64,000 nucleotides of DNA from Mesorhizobium sp. GbtcB19 (GTDB taxonomy: Bacteria; Pseudomonadota; Alphaproteobacteria; Rhizobiales; Rhizobiaceae): the NCBI RefSeq assembly GCF_019091085.1, contig NZ_JAGXJY010000004.1:186001-250000 (forward strand). The letters run 5' to 3'. The notes beneath the pieces were generated by a model. It was not told where the DNA came from. It saw only the letters and a list, made by a program, of their open reading frames with translations, and made no database searches. A program made the translations under genes and the position numbers. Position 1 is the stretch's first letter, and each line of letters begins with the position of its first letter. This document shows, one piece after another, positions 1 to 8,496 of this stretch.

Positions 1-68
1 CTTGCGCTTCATCGCCTCGGCGAGCGCCGCGCCGAACGCGCCTTGCGACGGCCTTTCCGGCTGGCGCT
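1..68 (-). repeat. Displaced duplicate of the tex 3' end
   Basis: Read on the minus strand, these bases encode the same last 22 residues as the intact tex gene, ending EAMKRK. They align base for base with 712-779 with about five mismatches in 68. The parDE cassette lies between the two copies. This looks like a gene end left behind when the cassette inserted at, or duplicated, the tex 3' end. The stop codon of this copy would lie just outside the window. Confidence 0.8.
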
Positions 69-85
69 ATGCCTTGACGTTTCAG

Positions 86-370
86 CTACAGCAGTTCCTG
101 CCATCGCCGCGCGCCATGGATGACGCGCACGATTTCGGCTCCGCCCTCGATCTGGCGATAGAGGATAAGGTAATTTCCTACGGGAAACGTGCGTAGGTCC
201 GCTCGCACCTCCGGCCGGGCAATGCCCATACCCGGCATTTCGGCGATGCGCTGACAATAAGAGAGCATCTCGCTATACCAGCGCAATGCCGCCGACGGAC
301 TATCTTCGGCGATGTAGAGTGCGATCGCCTCGATATCTGCCTCGGCTTCCGGTCTTAAGCGCAGCGTCAT
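86..370 (-). CDS. parE: RelE/ParE-family toxin
   Basis: A 94-residue protein of typical ParE/RelE toxin size. The N-terminal part (RLRPEAEADIEAIALYIAED) is the helix characteristic of ParE proteins, and the C-terminal strands carry the usual R..F and NYLILYR segments and a final VIHGARRW. Known ParE toxins inhibit gyrase, while RelE relatives cut mRNA on the ribosome; the ParD-like partner favours the ParE type. The gene directly abuts the antitoxin gene (stop at 371, start at 370), so the two are co-transcribed from the promoter upstream of parD. Seventeen bases beyond its stop lies the duplicated tex end. Confidence 0.88.
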   Translation of the reverse strand: MTLRLRPEAEADIEAIALYIAEDSPSAALRWYSEMLSYCQRIAEMPGMGIARPEVRADLRTFPVGNYLILYRQIEGGAEIVRVIHGARRWQELL

Positions 371-649
371 TTACGACTTGCGTTCGGCGATTTTCGCATC
401 GAGCTTATTTTTAATCCGGGCGAAAGCCTGGTTACCGTCGACCGCATCGCCGCTTGCCATGCCTTCATCCCAAAGGCGGCCCAACTCGTGGATGGCCTGG
501 TCACGCTGCGTCCGGCGAATTTTCCAGTCGCGCAATGCTTCGCGCATGACTTCGCTCGCCGAGGCGTATTCGCCTGCAGCGACCACTTCCCGCATCATGT
601 TTGCCATTTCGGGAGTGAGGGCAACACTCACTTTCTCTACGTTCGCCAT
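371..649 (-). CDS. parD: ParD-family antitoxin
   Basis: A 92-residue protein with an N-terminal ribbon-helix-helix region (EKVSVALTPEMANMMREVV, then the SASEVMREALRDW helix), which in ParD family members binds the operator as a dimer. The charged C-terminal half should wrap and neutralise the toxin. It is the first gene of the parDE pair and is translated just before parE with no gap. The start ATG at 649 lies only 6 nt after a good -10 box, so the mRNA may be nearly leaderless. Autorepression through the small inverted repeat in the promoter is expected from the family but not shown here. Confidence 0.88.
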   Translation of the reverse strand: MANVEKVSVALTPEMANMMREVVAAGEYASASEVMREALRDWKIRRTQRDQAIHELGRLWDEGMASGDAVDGNQAFARIKNKLDAKIAERKS

Positions 650-655
650 ACACGC

Positions 656-684
656 ATGGTAGGCAACCTTACTACCGATTGCAA
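656..684 (-). promoter_or_regulatory. parDE promoter with small inverted repeat
   Basis: On the minus strand TTGCAA (684-679) is followed after exactly 17 nt by TACCAT (661-656), a reasonable sigma-70 promoter. The spacer and -10 contain the inverted repeat GGTAG...CTACC, a plausible ParD operator. The predicted transcript would start within a few bases of the parD ATG. Confidence 0.45.
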
Positions 685-708
685 GAAACGAAGTCGCTTC
701 CTGTCCAC

Positions 709-3027
709 CTACTTCCGCTTCATCGCCTCGGCCAAAGCCGCGCCGAACGCGCCTTGCGACGGCCGTTCCGGCTGGCGCTGCGGCGCCGGCGAGCGCGGTG
801 CGGGCCTGCCGCCGCCATTGTCGCGCGGGCCTCTCGGTGCCCCGCCCTCGCCGCCGTCCTTGCGCATCGACAGTCCGATGCGCTTGCGCTTGATGTCGAC
901 ATCGACGACGCGCACCTTCACGACATCGCCGGCTTTAACCACCTCATGCGCATCCTTGATGAAGCGGTCGGCCAATTGCGAGACATGCACCAGCCCGTCC
1001 TGGTGCACGCCGATATCGACGAAGGCGCCGAAGGCCGCGACATTGGTGACGGTGCCTTCGAGCAGCATGCCGGGCTTCAGGTCCTTGATGTCATCGACCC
1101 CGTCGGCGAAGGTCGCCGTCTTGAAGCCGGGGCGCGGATCCCGTCCGGGCTTTTCCAGCTCGGCGATGATGTCGCGCACCGTCGGCAGGCCGAAGCGCTC
1201 GTCGACGAAGACGCGCGGGTCGAGCGCTTTGAGCGCGGCGCTGTCGCCCATCAGCGCGCGCACGTCGCGGCCGCAGGCGGCGACGATCTTTTTGGCCACG
1301 CCATAAGCTTCAGGGTGAACCGAGGAAGCATCGAGCGGCTCGGTACCATTGGCAATGCGCAGGAAGCCGGCGGATTGTTCGAACGCGCGAGGTCCGAGCC
1401 GCGCCACCTTGAGCAACTCCTTGCGGCTGGCAAACGGTCCGGTCACGTCGCGATGCGCGACGATCGCTTCGGCAAGCGATGGCCCCAGCCCGGAAACCCG
1501 CGCCAGCAGCGGCGCCGATGCCGTGTTGAGGTCGACGCCGACGGCGTTGACCGCATCCTCGACCACCGCCTCCAGCGAACGGCCGAGCCGGTACTGGTCA
1601 ACGTCGTGCTGATACTGGCCGACGCCGATCGACTTCGGCTCGATCTTGACCAGTTCGGCCAGCGGATCCTGCAGGCGCCGCGCGATCGACACCGCGCCGC
1701 GCAGCGAGACATCGAGGCCGGGGAATTCGGCCGCTGCCGTGGCCGAGGCGGAATAGACCGAGGCGCCCGCCTCGCTGACGATCACCTTGAGCGGTTTCGG
1801 CCCGCTTCCAGCCGGCAGGTCCGACAGCATGTCCGCGACCAGCTTCTCGGTCTCGCGGCTGCCGGTGCCGTTGCCGATCGAAATCAGTTCCACCTTGTGC
1901 TGACGGATGAGGGCGGCGAGTTCGGCTTGCGTGCCGCGCACATCGTTCCTCGGCGGGAACGGATAGACAGTGGTGGTCGCCACCAGCTTGCCGGTGCCGT
2001 CGACCACCGCCACCTTGACGCCGGTGCGGATGCCGGGATCGAGCCCCATGGTCGGCCGCGAGCCGGCGGGCGCCGCCAGCAACAGGTCCTTCAGGTTGCG
2101 GGCAAAGACGTGGATCGCCTCTTCCTCGGCGCGCTCGCGCAAATCGCGCATCAGATCGAGCGTCAGATGCAACGACAGTTTTATCCGCCAGGTCCAGCCG
2201 GCCACTTCCATCAGCCATTTGTCACCGGGCAGGCTGCCGCCGATCGCGTAGGCATTGGCGATCATGCGCTCGACCGGCTTCACCGGCGAGGTATCGTCGG
2301 CATCGACCTCGATGTCGAGCGACAGCACCTCTTCGTTGCGGCCGCGCAGCATGGCCAAGGCACGGTGGCTGGGCACGCCCGCCCAGCGCTCGACATGGTC
2401 GAAATAGTCGGAGAACTTCGCGCCTGCCTCCTGCTTGCCGTCTACAACTTTCGCACGCAGGAAGGCGCGCTCCTTCATATAGGCGCGCAGCTTGCCGACC
2501 AGATCGGCATTCTCGGCGAACTGCTCCGACAGGATGTCGCGCGCGCCTTCGAGCGCAGCCTTTGCGTCGGCCACTTCTTCGGTGACATAGGCGAGCGCCA
2601 GCTCCGCCGGCACCGCCGAGCGATCGGCCAGGATCGCCTCGGCCAGCGGTCCGAGCCCGCGCTCCCTGGCGATTTCGGCCTTGGTGCGCCGCTTCGGCTT
2701 ATAGGGCAGGTAGATGTCTTCCAGCTCCGCCTTGGTGCTTGCCGCGGCAATCTTGGCTTCCAGTTCCTCGGTCAGCTTGCCCTGCTCGCGGATCGAGCCG
2801 AGGATCGTCTCGCGCCGCGCGTCGAGCTCGCGCAGATAGGCGAGCCGCTCGGAAAGATCGCGCAGCTGCGTGTCGTCGAGCCCGCCGGTGACTTCCTTGC
2901 GGTAGCGGGCCACGAACGGCACGGTGGCGCCTTCATCCAGCAGCCCGATTGCCGCCGCGGCCTGTTCCGGCCGCGCGCCGATCTCGGCCGCGATGATTGC
3001 TGCGATGCGCTTGATGTCCGATGCCAT
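709..3027 (-). CDS. tex: Tex-family RNA-binding transcription accessory protein
   Basis: A full-length 772-residue Tex protein. The order seen is an N-terminal helical Tex region, a YqgF/RNase H-like domain around residue 325 ([16 protein letters not shown]), a helix-hairpin-helix part around 480-560 ([19 protein letters not shown]), an S1 RNA-binding domain at about 650-720 ([20 protein letters not shown]), and a Gly/Pro/Arg-rich tail ending KRK. Tex proteins are highly conserved cytoplasmic RNA binders that affect transcription and translation. The gene is monocistronic here, with its own candidate promoter. Its last 22 codons are duplicated at 1-68 on the far side of parDE; the copy inside the gene is in frame and complete, so Tex should be functional. 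Confidence 0.96.
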   Translation of the reverse strand: MASDIKRIAAIIAAEIGARPEQAAAAIGLLDEGATVPFVARYRKEVTGGLDDTQLRDLSERLAYLRELDARRETILGSIREQGKLTEELEAKIAAASTKAELEDIYLPYKPKRRTKAEIARERGLGPLAEAILADRSAVPAELALAYVTEEVADAKAALEGARDILSEQFAENADLVGKLRAYMKERAFLRAKVVDGKQEAGAKFSDYFDHVERWAGVPSHRALAMLRGRNEEVLSLDIEVDADDTSPVKPVERMIANAYAIGGSLPGDKWLMEVAGWTWRIKLSLHLTLDLMRDLRERAEEEAIHVFARNLKDLLLAAPAGSRPTMGLDPGIRTGVKVAVVDGTGKLVATTTVYPFPPRNDVRGTQAELAALIRQHKVELISIGNGTGSRETEKLVADMLSDLPAGSGPKPLKVIVSEAGASVYSASATAAAEFPGLDVSLRGAVSIARRLQDPLAELVKIEPKSIGVGQYQHDVDQYRLGRSLEAVVEDAVNAVGVDLNTASAPLLARVSGLGPSLAEAIVAHRDVTGPFASRKELLKVARLGPRAFEQSAGFLRIANGTEPLDASSVHPEAYGVAKKIVAACGRDVRALMGDSAALKALDPRVFVDERFGLPTVRDIIAELEKPGRDPRPGFKTATFADGVDDIKDLKPGMLLEGTVTNVAAFGAFVDIGVHQDGLVHVSQLADRFIKDAHEVVKAGDVVKVRVVDVDIKRKRIGLSMRKDGGEGGAPRGPRDNGGGRPAPRSPAPQRQPERPSQGAFGAALAEAMKRK
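712..779 (-). repeat. tex 3' end, partner of the repeat at 1-68
   Basis: In-gene copy of the 68-base segment. It matches 1-68 at an offset of 711 bases with about five differences, all silent: both encode the same 22 residues. Together the two copies form direct repeats around parDE. Confidence 0.8.
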
Positions 3028-3053
3028 GCCGATCCCTGTCGAAAAGAGCGGCG

Positions 3054-3082
3054 ACCATAGGCCGGGAGAACCGCCACGCCAA
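3054..3082 (-). promoter_or_regulatory. tex: Candidate tex promoter
   Basis: TTGGCG (3082-3077, minus strand) and TATGGT (3059-3054) are separated by exactly 17 nt and lie 26 nt upstream of the tex ATG. Moderate match to an alphaproteobacterial housekeeping promoter; no experimental support. Confidence 0.4.
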
Positions 3083-3149
3083 CCGCAACGGTTTCATCAT
3101 GCGCCGAAGGTCCACAGAAAACAGCCCTTGGAACCAGCCTCGGGTCGGC

Positions 3150-4328
3150 TCAAACCATGCCGCTCAGCGCCTCGAGGAACGCCACGATATCCACGTCGAG
3201 CTTGTCGTCCACCGGTTCCGGCTGCGACGACATCTTGGCGATGACCACCTCTGTCTTCGGATTGACGTAGAGCCACTGGCCATGGATGCCGATGCCGCAG
3301 AAGGCGCCGCTGTCATGGCCGGTCTGGTACCATTTGTTGCGGTAGCGCCCCTTCGGGAACAGGAAAACCATCGTGCCGCGCTGCCAAGCTTCATGGCTGC
3401 CGCCGGTGGCGACCGTGTCGCGCACCCAGGCTTCCGGGACGATGCGGCGGCCATTGGCGGTGCCGCCCTGGCGCATCATCTCGCCGATGCGGGCAAGATC
3501 GCGCGGCGTCATCGACATGCCGCCGGCGGTGCGCGCCGTGCCTTCCATGTCGACGGTCACCGACATTTCGCTTGCGGCGCCGAGCGGCAGCCACAGTTTT
3601 TCGGCGAGCAGCTCGGTCACGCGCATGCCCGACGCCCGCTCGACCAGCATGCCGAGCACGTCCGAGTTGGGCGAGCGGTAGCGATAGGTCTGGCCGTGCG
3701 GCTCGGCGAGCCGCTGGATCGTCATCAGGAATGCCGCGAGGCTCTCCGACCCGCCGCCGGGATTCCACAGCGTCGAGCGGCGGTAGCGGGCAAACGCGCT
3801 TTCCGGATCGAGATAGGCTTCCTCGAAATCGAGGCTGACCGTCATGTCGAGCACGTTGCGCACGCTTGCATCGCCATAGGCCGAGCCTTTGGCTTCGGGG
3901 ATGTATCGCGTCACCGGCGCGTTGGGGTCGAGCAGCCCCTCGCCTTCCAATATGCCGGCAAGGACCGCCGTCACCGACTTGCTGATCGAAAAGATGATAT
4001 GGCGGGCGCCGAACGGCATATGCGGCGCCGACCAGTCGCCGACAAATTTGCCGGCCTTCAGGATCGTCAGCCCGTCCGTATCGGAACGCTTCAGAAAGCC
4101 CTCGATGGTTTCACTGCCGCCGGCAAGCGTGATCTTCTCCGAGAGCAGTGCGCCGAGCGGTTTCGCCTGCTCCTCGCCGCCGGGCACTGCCGCGACATGC
4201 GCGCTCGGCACCAGTTCGCCGACATTCTGGAAGGACCATCGGTTGAACGGCGAAAGCCGCCAGGTTTCGAGCCGCACATCCTTGCGGGCAAAGCCATATC
4301 TGGTTTCGAACGCGGTCTTGCCGGTCAC
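3150..4328 (-). CDS. Beta-lactamase-fold serine hydrolase (NylB-like), second copy
   Basis: About 392 residues from the GTG at 4328, which has GGAG 7-8 nt upstream; the long open frame upstream of it overlaps the neighbouring gene and is a shadow. The serine nucleophile motif SxxK is in FSISKSVTAVLAGILEGEG, and the conserved Tyr region is YRYRSPNSDVLGMLVERASG. Both fit the class C beta-lactamase/6-aminohexanoate-dimer hydrolase family, which includes esterases and linear-amide hydrolases of about 390 residues. It lies 26 nt behind a related hydrolase in the same direction, so the two are probably co-transcribed. Substrate is unknown; the nearby amine transporter suggests amides or acyl amines. 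Confidence 0.85.
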   Translation of the reverse strand: MTGKTAFETRYGFARKDVRLETWRLSPFNRWSFQNVGELVPSAHVAAVPGGEEQAKPLGALLSEKITLAGGSETIEGFLKRSDTDGLTILKAGKFVGDWSAPHMPFGARHIIFSISKSVTAVLAGILEGEGLLDPNAPVTRYIPEAKGSAYGDASVRNVLDMTVSLDFEEAYLDPESAFARYRRSTLWNPGGGSESLAAFLMTIQRLAEPHGQTYRYRSPNSDVLGMLVERASGMRVTELLAEKLWLPLGAASEMSVTVDMEGTARTAGGMSMTPRDLARIGEMMRQGGTANGRRIVPEAWVRDTVATGGSHEAWQRGTMVFLFPKGRYRNKWYQTGHDSGAFCGIGIHGQWLYVNPKTEVVIAKMSSQPEPVDDKLDVDIVAFLEALSGMV

Positions 4329-4354
4329 GATAGTCTCCGGTTTATCTTTGGATT

Positions 4355-5551
4355 TCAGGCCAGCGCGGCGGCGATGGCATGCACCGCCTTCTGCGTCGCC
4401 ACCGAATAGGCCGAATTGAGGAAGTCCGGATAGGTCGAAAGCTTCACCACGACCATCCTGTGTTCCCAGCTCATATGGATCATCTGGCCGAACACGCCGC
4501 GGCACATCAGCGAGCGCGATCGCGAATCCTCGATCCAGAACTGGTTGCGGTAGCTGCCGTCCGGGAGGCTGGGGCTGAAATTCGGCCCGTGCTTGCCGGT
4601 GCGCGTCGCTTCGATCCAGTCGGCCGGGATCACGCCGCCACCATTGTCGAGGATCAATTGCCCGAAGCGGCCATAGTCGCGCAGCGTCGCGTTGAAGCCG
4701 CCATCGGCCAGCGCATAGCCGGCGCTGTCGACGGTGAAGCAGGCGCTCTCGTCGGCGCCGAGCTTTTGCCAGAGTTCTTCGGAGACAAGCTGCGCCAGGC
4801 GCTTGCCGCTTGCCCGCTCCATGATGAAGGCAAGCACGTCGGTCTCGATCGAGCGATACTCGAAAGCCGCGCCATGCGGCCGGACCCGGTCCTTCAGCCG
4901 CAGGATCAGCTCGAACAGATGCGACGGCCACGCAAAGTCGGGATCGCTGCCCGGCGGGATGGGCTTCCAGCCGGTGGCGACATCGACCTGGCCGATCTCG
5001 GAATAGCGATCAGTGTATTCTTCGGAGAAGCGCACGCCCGTCGTCATGTCGAGCACGTGCTGCACGGTGGCTCCGGCCCAGCCGGTCTCGCCGAGCTCCG
5101 GCAGATAATCCGTCACCGGCCTGGCCGGATCGATCAGGCCGCGCCCGACCAGTATGCCGCACACCGATCCGGTGACAGACTTCGCCATCGACTGAGACAG
5201 ATGCAGCGTGCGCTCGTCCATGCCGTTGAAATAGCGCTCATAGGCGACCTTGCCGTCCTTCAGCACCAGGAAGCCGTCGGCATAGGTCTCGTCGAGCAAT
5301 CCGGCGAGCGTCGTCGGCGCGCCGTTGCTGTCGACCACCGGCAATTCGTCGAGATCGACCTCCGCCCGCTCGAGCCGATGGCGATGGCCGCTGCCGCGCC
5401 ACACCTCGACCGTCGGCAGGAATTCGCGGATGTGCTGGAAGGCCCAGCGGTTCCAGGGTGGCCTGTCCCAATCGAGCTTCGGAGGCACCAGCTTCGGCGG
5501 CGAGCCTTGCATGATCGGCGGCCGTGGATCGGAGTTGCGATAGGACGACAA
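4355..5551 (-). CDS. Beta-lactamase-fold serine hydrolase (NylB-like), first copy
   Basis: About 398 residues from the TTG at 5551, chosen because AGGGAGG lies about 7 nt upstream; an ATG at 5512 is an alternative. The motif SxxK is visible in LSQSMAKSVTGSVCGILVG and the second conserved region in YRSIETDVLAFIMERASG; GGFNATLRDYGRFG follows. This pattern is typical of 6-aminohexanoate-dimer hydrolase (NylB) and EstB-like enzymes. No signal peptide is seen, so it is likely cytoplasmic. It is clearly paralogous to the next gene but well diverged from it. It follows the polyamine-type binding protein gene after a hairpin terminator, so it may be transcribed partly on its own. Confidence 0.85.
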   Translation of the reverse strand: MSSYRNSDPRPPIMQGSPPKLVPPKLDWDRPPWNRWAFQHIREFLPTVEVWRGSGHRHRLERAEVDLDELPVVDSNGAPTTLAGLLDETYADGFLVLKDGKVAYERYFNGMDERTLHLSQSMAKSVTGSVCGILVGRGLIDPARPVTDYLPELGETGWAGATVQHVLDMTTGVRFSEEYTDRYSEIGQVDVATGWKPIPPGSDPDFAWPSHLFELILRLKDRVRPHGAAFEYRSIETDVLAFIMERASGKRLAQLVSEELWQKLGADESACFTVDSAGYALADGGFNATLRDYGRFGQLILDNGGGVIPADWIEATRTGKHGPNFSPSLPDGSYRNQFWIEDSRSRSLMCRGVFGQMIHMSWEHRMVVVKLSTYPDFLNSAYSVATQKAVHAIAAALA

Positions 5552-5621
5552 GACTTCCTCCCTCGTGCAGGGTCGCCCAAAGCGCGCAGCACCCTGGGCA
5601 AAACGACATGCACAAAACCAG

Positions 5622-5647
5622 TCACAAGAAAGGGAGGCCGGAGCCTC
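5622..5647 (-). terminator. Intrinsic terminator behind the binding-protein gene
   Basis: On the minus strand GGGAGGC, a TCCG loop and GCCTCCC form a perfect 7-bp stem followed by TTTCTT. It starts 26 bases past the stop of the substrate-binding protein gene and should partly separate the transporter operon from the two hydrolases. Confidence 0.6.
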
Positions 5648-5673
5648 CCCTCCTTTCATGCCTGCCTGCGAAA

Positions 5674-6702
5674 TTACTTGCGCAGGTTGGTCCAGATCTT
5701 GTTGTAGATCTCCACCACGTCCGGCGGGCATGGCGGCACGAATTCCGGCGTCGGCGCGCCTGCCGGCGGGTTGAGTTCCGGCGAGTTGGCGAAGTCCGGC
5801 GTCAGGAATTTGTGGCTGCCGGCAATGCCGTTGTCGTAGCCCGCGAAATCCGAGATCAGCGCCGCGTTCTCAGGTGCCATGATGAAGTCCTGGAACAGCT
5901 TGGCGTTGTCGAGGTTCTTGGCGCCCTTCAGCACCGCGACATTGTCCATCCAGCCTTCGATGCCTTCCTTCGGATAGGCATATTTGATCGCCGGGATCTT
6001 CTGCCGCGAGCGGTAGGTCGCGCCATTCCACTGCTCGGTCACGATCACGTCGCCCGAGGTGATCTTGGTGATGGTGTCGTAGCTGAAGGTCTTCCACGAC
6101 GGCTTGGCGGCCACCAGGATATCGTTGATCTTCTTCAGATTGGCCTTGTCGGCGCCGCAACGCGGCACGCCGGCATAGCGCTCCGCCGCATGCAGGACGC
6201 TGTTGACGTCGTCGAGCACGTTGATCTGGCCCTTGAGCTCGTCCGGCGGGTTGAACAGGATCGCCAGCGTATCGATGTCGCCCTTGAACTTGTCGGTGTT
6301 GACGGCGAAGGCCGTCGTGCCGAACTGCCAGGGCGCGGTGTAATGCCGGCCATCGTCCCAATAGACGTTCACGAAGCGCGGATCGATGTTCTTGCCGTTC
6401 GGCATCGCGTTGGGCTCGGTCTTTTCGAGCAGGCCTTCCTCGACCATGATCTTCACGGTGTAGTCGGACGGCACGACGATGTCGTAACCGGAATTGCCGG
6501 CGCGCACCTTGGACAACATGGTTTCGTTGGAATCGTAGTCGTCCAGCGTCACCTTGATGTTGTACTGCTTCTCGAACTTCTCGATCAGCTTCGGATTGGT
6601 GTAGTCACCCCAGTTGTAGATGTGCAGTTCGCCGTCGGCGAGCGCCGGCACTGCCCATAAGAGCACGGCCGCGGAAACCGCCGCCATCAGTTTTCCAGAC
6701 AT
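5674..6702 (-). CDS. Polyamine-type ABC transporter substrate-binding protein (PotD/PotF-like)
   Basis: A 342-residue periplasmic binding protein with a signal peptide ending in VPALA at about residue 22. Just after it comes ELHIYNWGDYTNPKLIEKFE, the classic start of mature PotD/PotF proteins. SGYDIVVPSDYTVKIM, APWQFGTTAFAVNTDKF and the C-terminal YNKIWTNLRK are also family features. It should deliver spermidine, putrescine or a related amine to the two permeases encoded just upstream. It is the last gene of the transporter operon (ATPase, two permeases, binding protein). The family is known to vary in substrate, so the exact amine cannot be read from sequence. Confidence 0.92.
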   Translation of the reverse strand: MSGKLMAAVSAAVLLWAVPALADGELHIYNWGDYTNPKLIEKFEKQYNIKVTLDDYDSNETMLSKVRAGNSGYDIVVPSDYTVKIMVEEGLLEKTEPNAMPNGKNIDPRFVNVYWDDGRHYTAPWQFGTTAFAVNTDKFKGDIDTLAILFNPPDELKGQINVLDDVNSVLHAAERYAGVPRCGADKANLKKINDILVAAKPSWKTFSYDTITKITSGDVIVTEQWNGATYRSRQKIPAIKYAYPKEGIEGWMDNVAVLKGAKNLDNAKLFQDFIMAPENAALISDFAGYDNGIAGSHKFLTPDFANSPELNPPAGAPTPEFVPPCPPDVVEIYNKIWTNLRK

Positions 6703-6743
6703 TTTATGTTTCTCCTTGCCTTCCCATTGTTATGTGTTGGAGC

Positions 6744-7556
6744 TCATTTGGCGCGTCGCCGCGCGATCAGGAACGAGACCGAGACGAACAGGATCGACAC
6801 CATGAGCAGGATGGTGGAGATGGCGTTGATCTCCGGCGTCATCGGCCGCCGGATCTGGTTCCAGATATAGAGAGGCAGCGTCGTCTGGCCGGGACCGGCG
6901 ACGAGCTGCGTGATGGTGAAATCGTCGAAGGAGACGATGAAGGCGAGCGCTCCGCCCGACATGATGCCGGGAACCAAGAGCGGCAGCGTGATGCGCCTGA
7001 AGGCGTTCCACGGCGTCGCGTAAAGATCGGCCGCCGCATATTCCAGCGTCAGGTCCATGTCCTCGAGCCGTGCCCGGATCGGCATATAGGCGAACGGGAT
7101 GCAGAACACGGTATGGGCGAGGATCAGATTGCCGATGCCGAAATTCAGCCCGAACGCGCCGGCGATCAGGGCGAAGAAGGAGAGCGTCGCCACCGCCGTG
7201 ATGATCTCGGGCACCATCAGCGGCAGGTTGATGACCATGAAGGCGGCGGCCAGCCCGCGCCACGGTTTCACGCGGGTCATGCCGATCGCGGCCAGCGTCG
7301 CGCAGATGGTCGAAACGATCGTCGCGGTCACCGAGATGATCAGCGTGTTCTTCGCCGCGGCATGGAATTCCTCGTTGAGGAATGCGCTGCCGTACCAGTT
7401 GAGCGTGACGCCTTCCCAATGCGTGACCAGCGAGCCGCTGTTCAGCGAGAAGATCATCAGGATCAGCACCGGCACGTAGAGCACCAGCAGACAGATGATG
7501 GCGATCGAGCGGAAGCCCGGCTGGTCCTTGATGTCCATGATGCGGGGCTCAGCCAT
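6744..7556 (-). CDS. Polyamine-type ABC transporter permease (PotC-like)
   Basis: About 270 residues from the ATG at 7556, which overlaps the end of the preceding permease gene by 8 nt; this overlap argues against the longer frame. About six transmembrane segments are visible, beginning IAIICLLVLYVPVLILMIF. The cytoplasmic loop EYAAADLYATPWNAFRRITLPLLVPGI is the EAA motif that docks on the ATPase. It pairs with the PotB-like permease to form the membrane channel of the importer. Confidence 0.93.
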   Translation of the reverse strand: MAEPRIMDIKDQPGFRSIAIICLLVLYVPVLILMIFSLNSGSLVTHWEGVTLNWYGSAFLNEEFHAAAKNTLIISVTATIVSTICATLAAIGMTRVKPWRGLAAAFMVINLPLMVPEIITAVATLSFFALIAGAFGLNFGIGNLILAHTVFCIPFAYMPIRARLEDMDLTLEYAAADLYATPWNAFRRITLPLLVPGIMSGGALAFIVSFDDFTITQLVAGPGQTTLPLYIWNQIRRPMTPEINAISTILLMVSILFVSVSFLIARRRAK

Positions 7557-8496
7557 GCTGCACCTTCCCCGACGTGTTGCGGACATAGAAGAACAGCGCC
7601 ACCAGCACCGCCGCCATCAGGATCAGCGCCTGCGCGCAGCCGAGCGGCCAGTTGCGTCCCGATCCGAATTGCTGCGCGATGAGGTCGCCGATCATCAGGT
7701 GCACGCCGCCGCCCAGGATCAGCGGCGTCACATAGGCGCCGAGCGCCGGGATGAAGACCAGCAGGCAGCCGGCGATGATGCCGGGCTTCGACAGCGGGAT
7801 GATCACCCGCCACAGCACCTGCCGGCGCGTCGCGTAGAGGTCGTAGGCAGCTTCGATCAGCCGGAAGTCGAGTTTCTCCAGGCTCGAATAGAGCGGCAGC
7901 ACCATGAACGGCAGGAAGGCGTAGAGCAGGCCGAGCTGGATGGCGAAGTTGGTGTAGAGCATGGTGATCGGCTTATCGATCACGCCGAGGCCGATCAGCG
8001 CGTTGTTGATCAGGCCCTCGTCGCGGATGATGAACATGATCGCCAGCGTGCGGACCAGAAGGTTGGACCAGAACGGAATGGTGATCAGAAGCACCCACCA
8101 GTTGCGCTGCGCCGGTGGCCGCGTCGCCATGAAATAGGCGGTCGGAAAGCCGAGCAGCAGGCAGATCACCGTCGTCACCACCGCGAACAGGAACGAGCGC
8201 AGGTAGATGATCAGGAAGTCCGGCGTGAACTGCAGCGTGTCGTCGAAAATGTCGCGCTGGAACAGGAAGTTCAGATAGGCGTCGGTCGAGAAATGCCATT
8301 GCACGCCGCCATAGGGCGCGGCTGCGAGGAACGAATAGACGCAGATGATGACCAGGGGCAGCACGCCGAATATGCCGATGATGGTCAGCGCCGGCAGCGA
8401 CAGGAGCCGGTTGCGTCGCGCGCTGGTCTTCACCGCCTGGGCTTCGAACAAGGCGGCCTTGGAGATCGTGGTCGGGGAGAGCGCGGCTGTCGTCAT
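7549..8496 (-). CDS. Polyamine-type ABC transporter permease (PotB-like)
   Basis: A 315-residue inner-membrane permease of the PotB type. An N-terminal cytoplasmic stretch is followed by LPALTIIGIFGVLPLVIICVYSF as the first membrane segment, and the EAA loop is in IEAAYDLYATRRQVLWRVIIPL. Its ATG overlaps the stop of the ATPase gene by one base, so the two are translationally coupled. It forms the heterodimeric channel with the PotC-like permease downstream. Confidence 0.94.
   Translation of the reverse strand: MTTAALSPTTISKAALFEAQAVKTSARRNRLLSLPALTIIGIFGVLPLVIICVYSFLAAAPYGGVQWHFSTDAYLNFLFQRDIFDDTLQFTPDFLIIYLRSFLFAVVTTVICLLLGFPTAYFMATRPPAQRNWWVLLITIPFWSNLLVRTLAIMFIIRDEGLINNALIGLGVIDKPITMLYTNFAIQLGLLYAFLPFMVLPLYSSLEKLDFRLIEAAYDLYATRRQVLWRVIIPLSKPGIIAGCLLVFIPALGAYVTPLILGGGVHLMIGDLIAQQFGSGRNWPLGCAQALILMAAVLVALFFYVRNTSGKVQHG

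Noticed and set aside
679..3060. A 793-codon open frame on the plus strand
   Set aside because: Antisense to tex, Arg/His/Asp-rich with no domain; an effect of high GC content.
3021..5707. Long plus-strand frames opposite the two hydrolases
   Set aside because: Antisense shadows with no recognisable domain; the minus-strand genes carry clear catalytic motifs.
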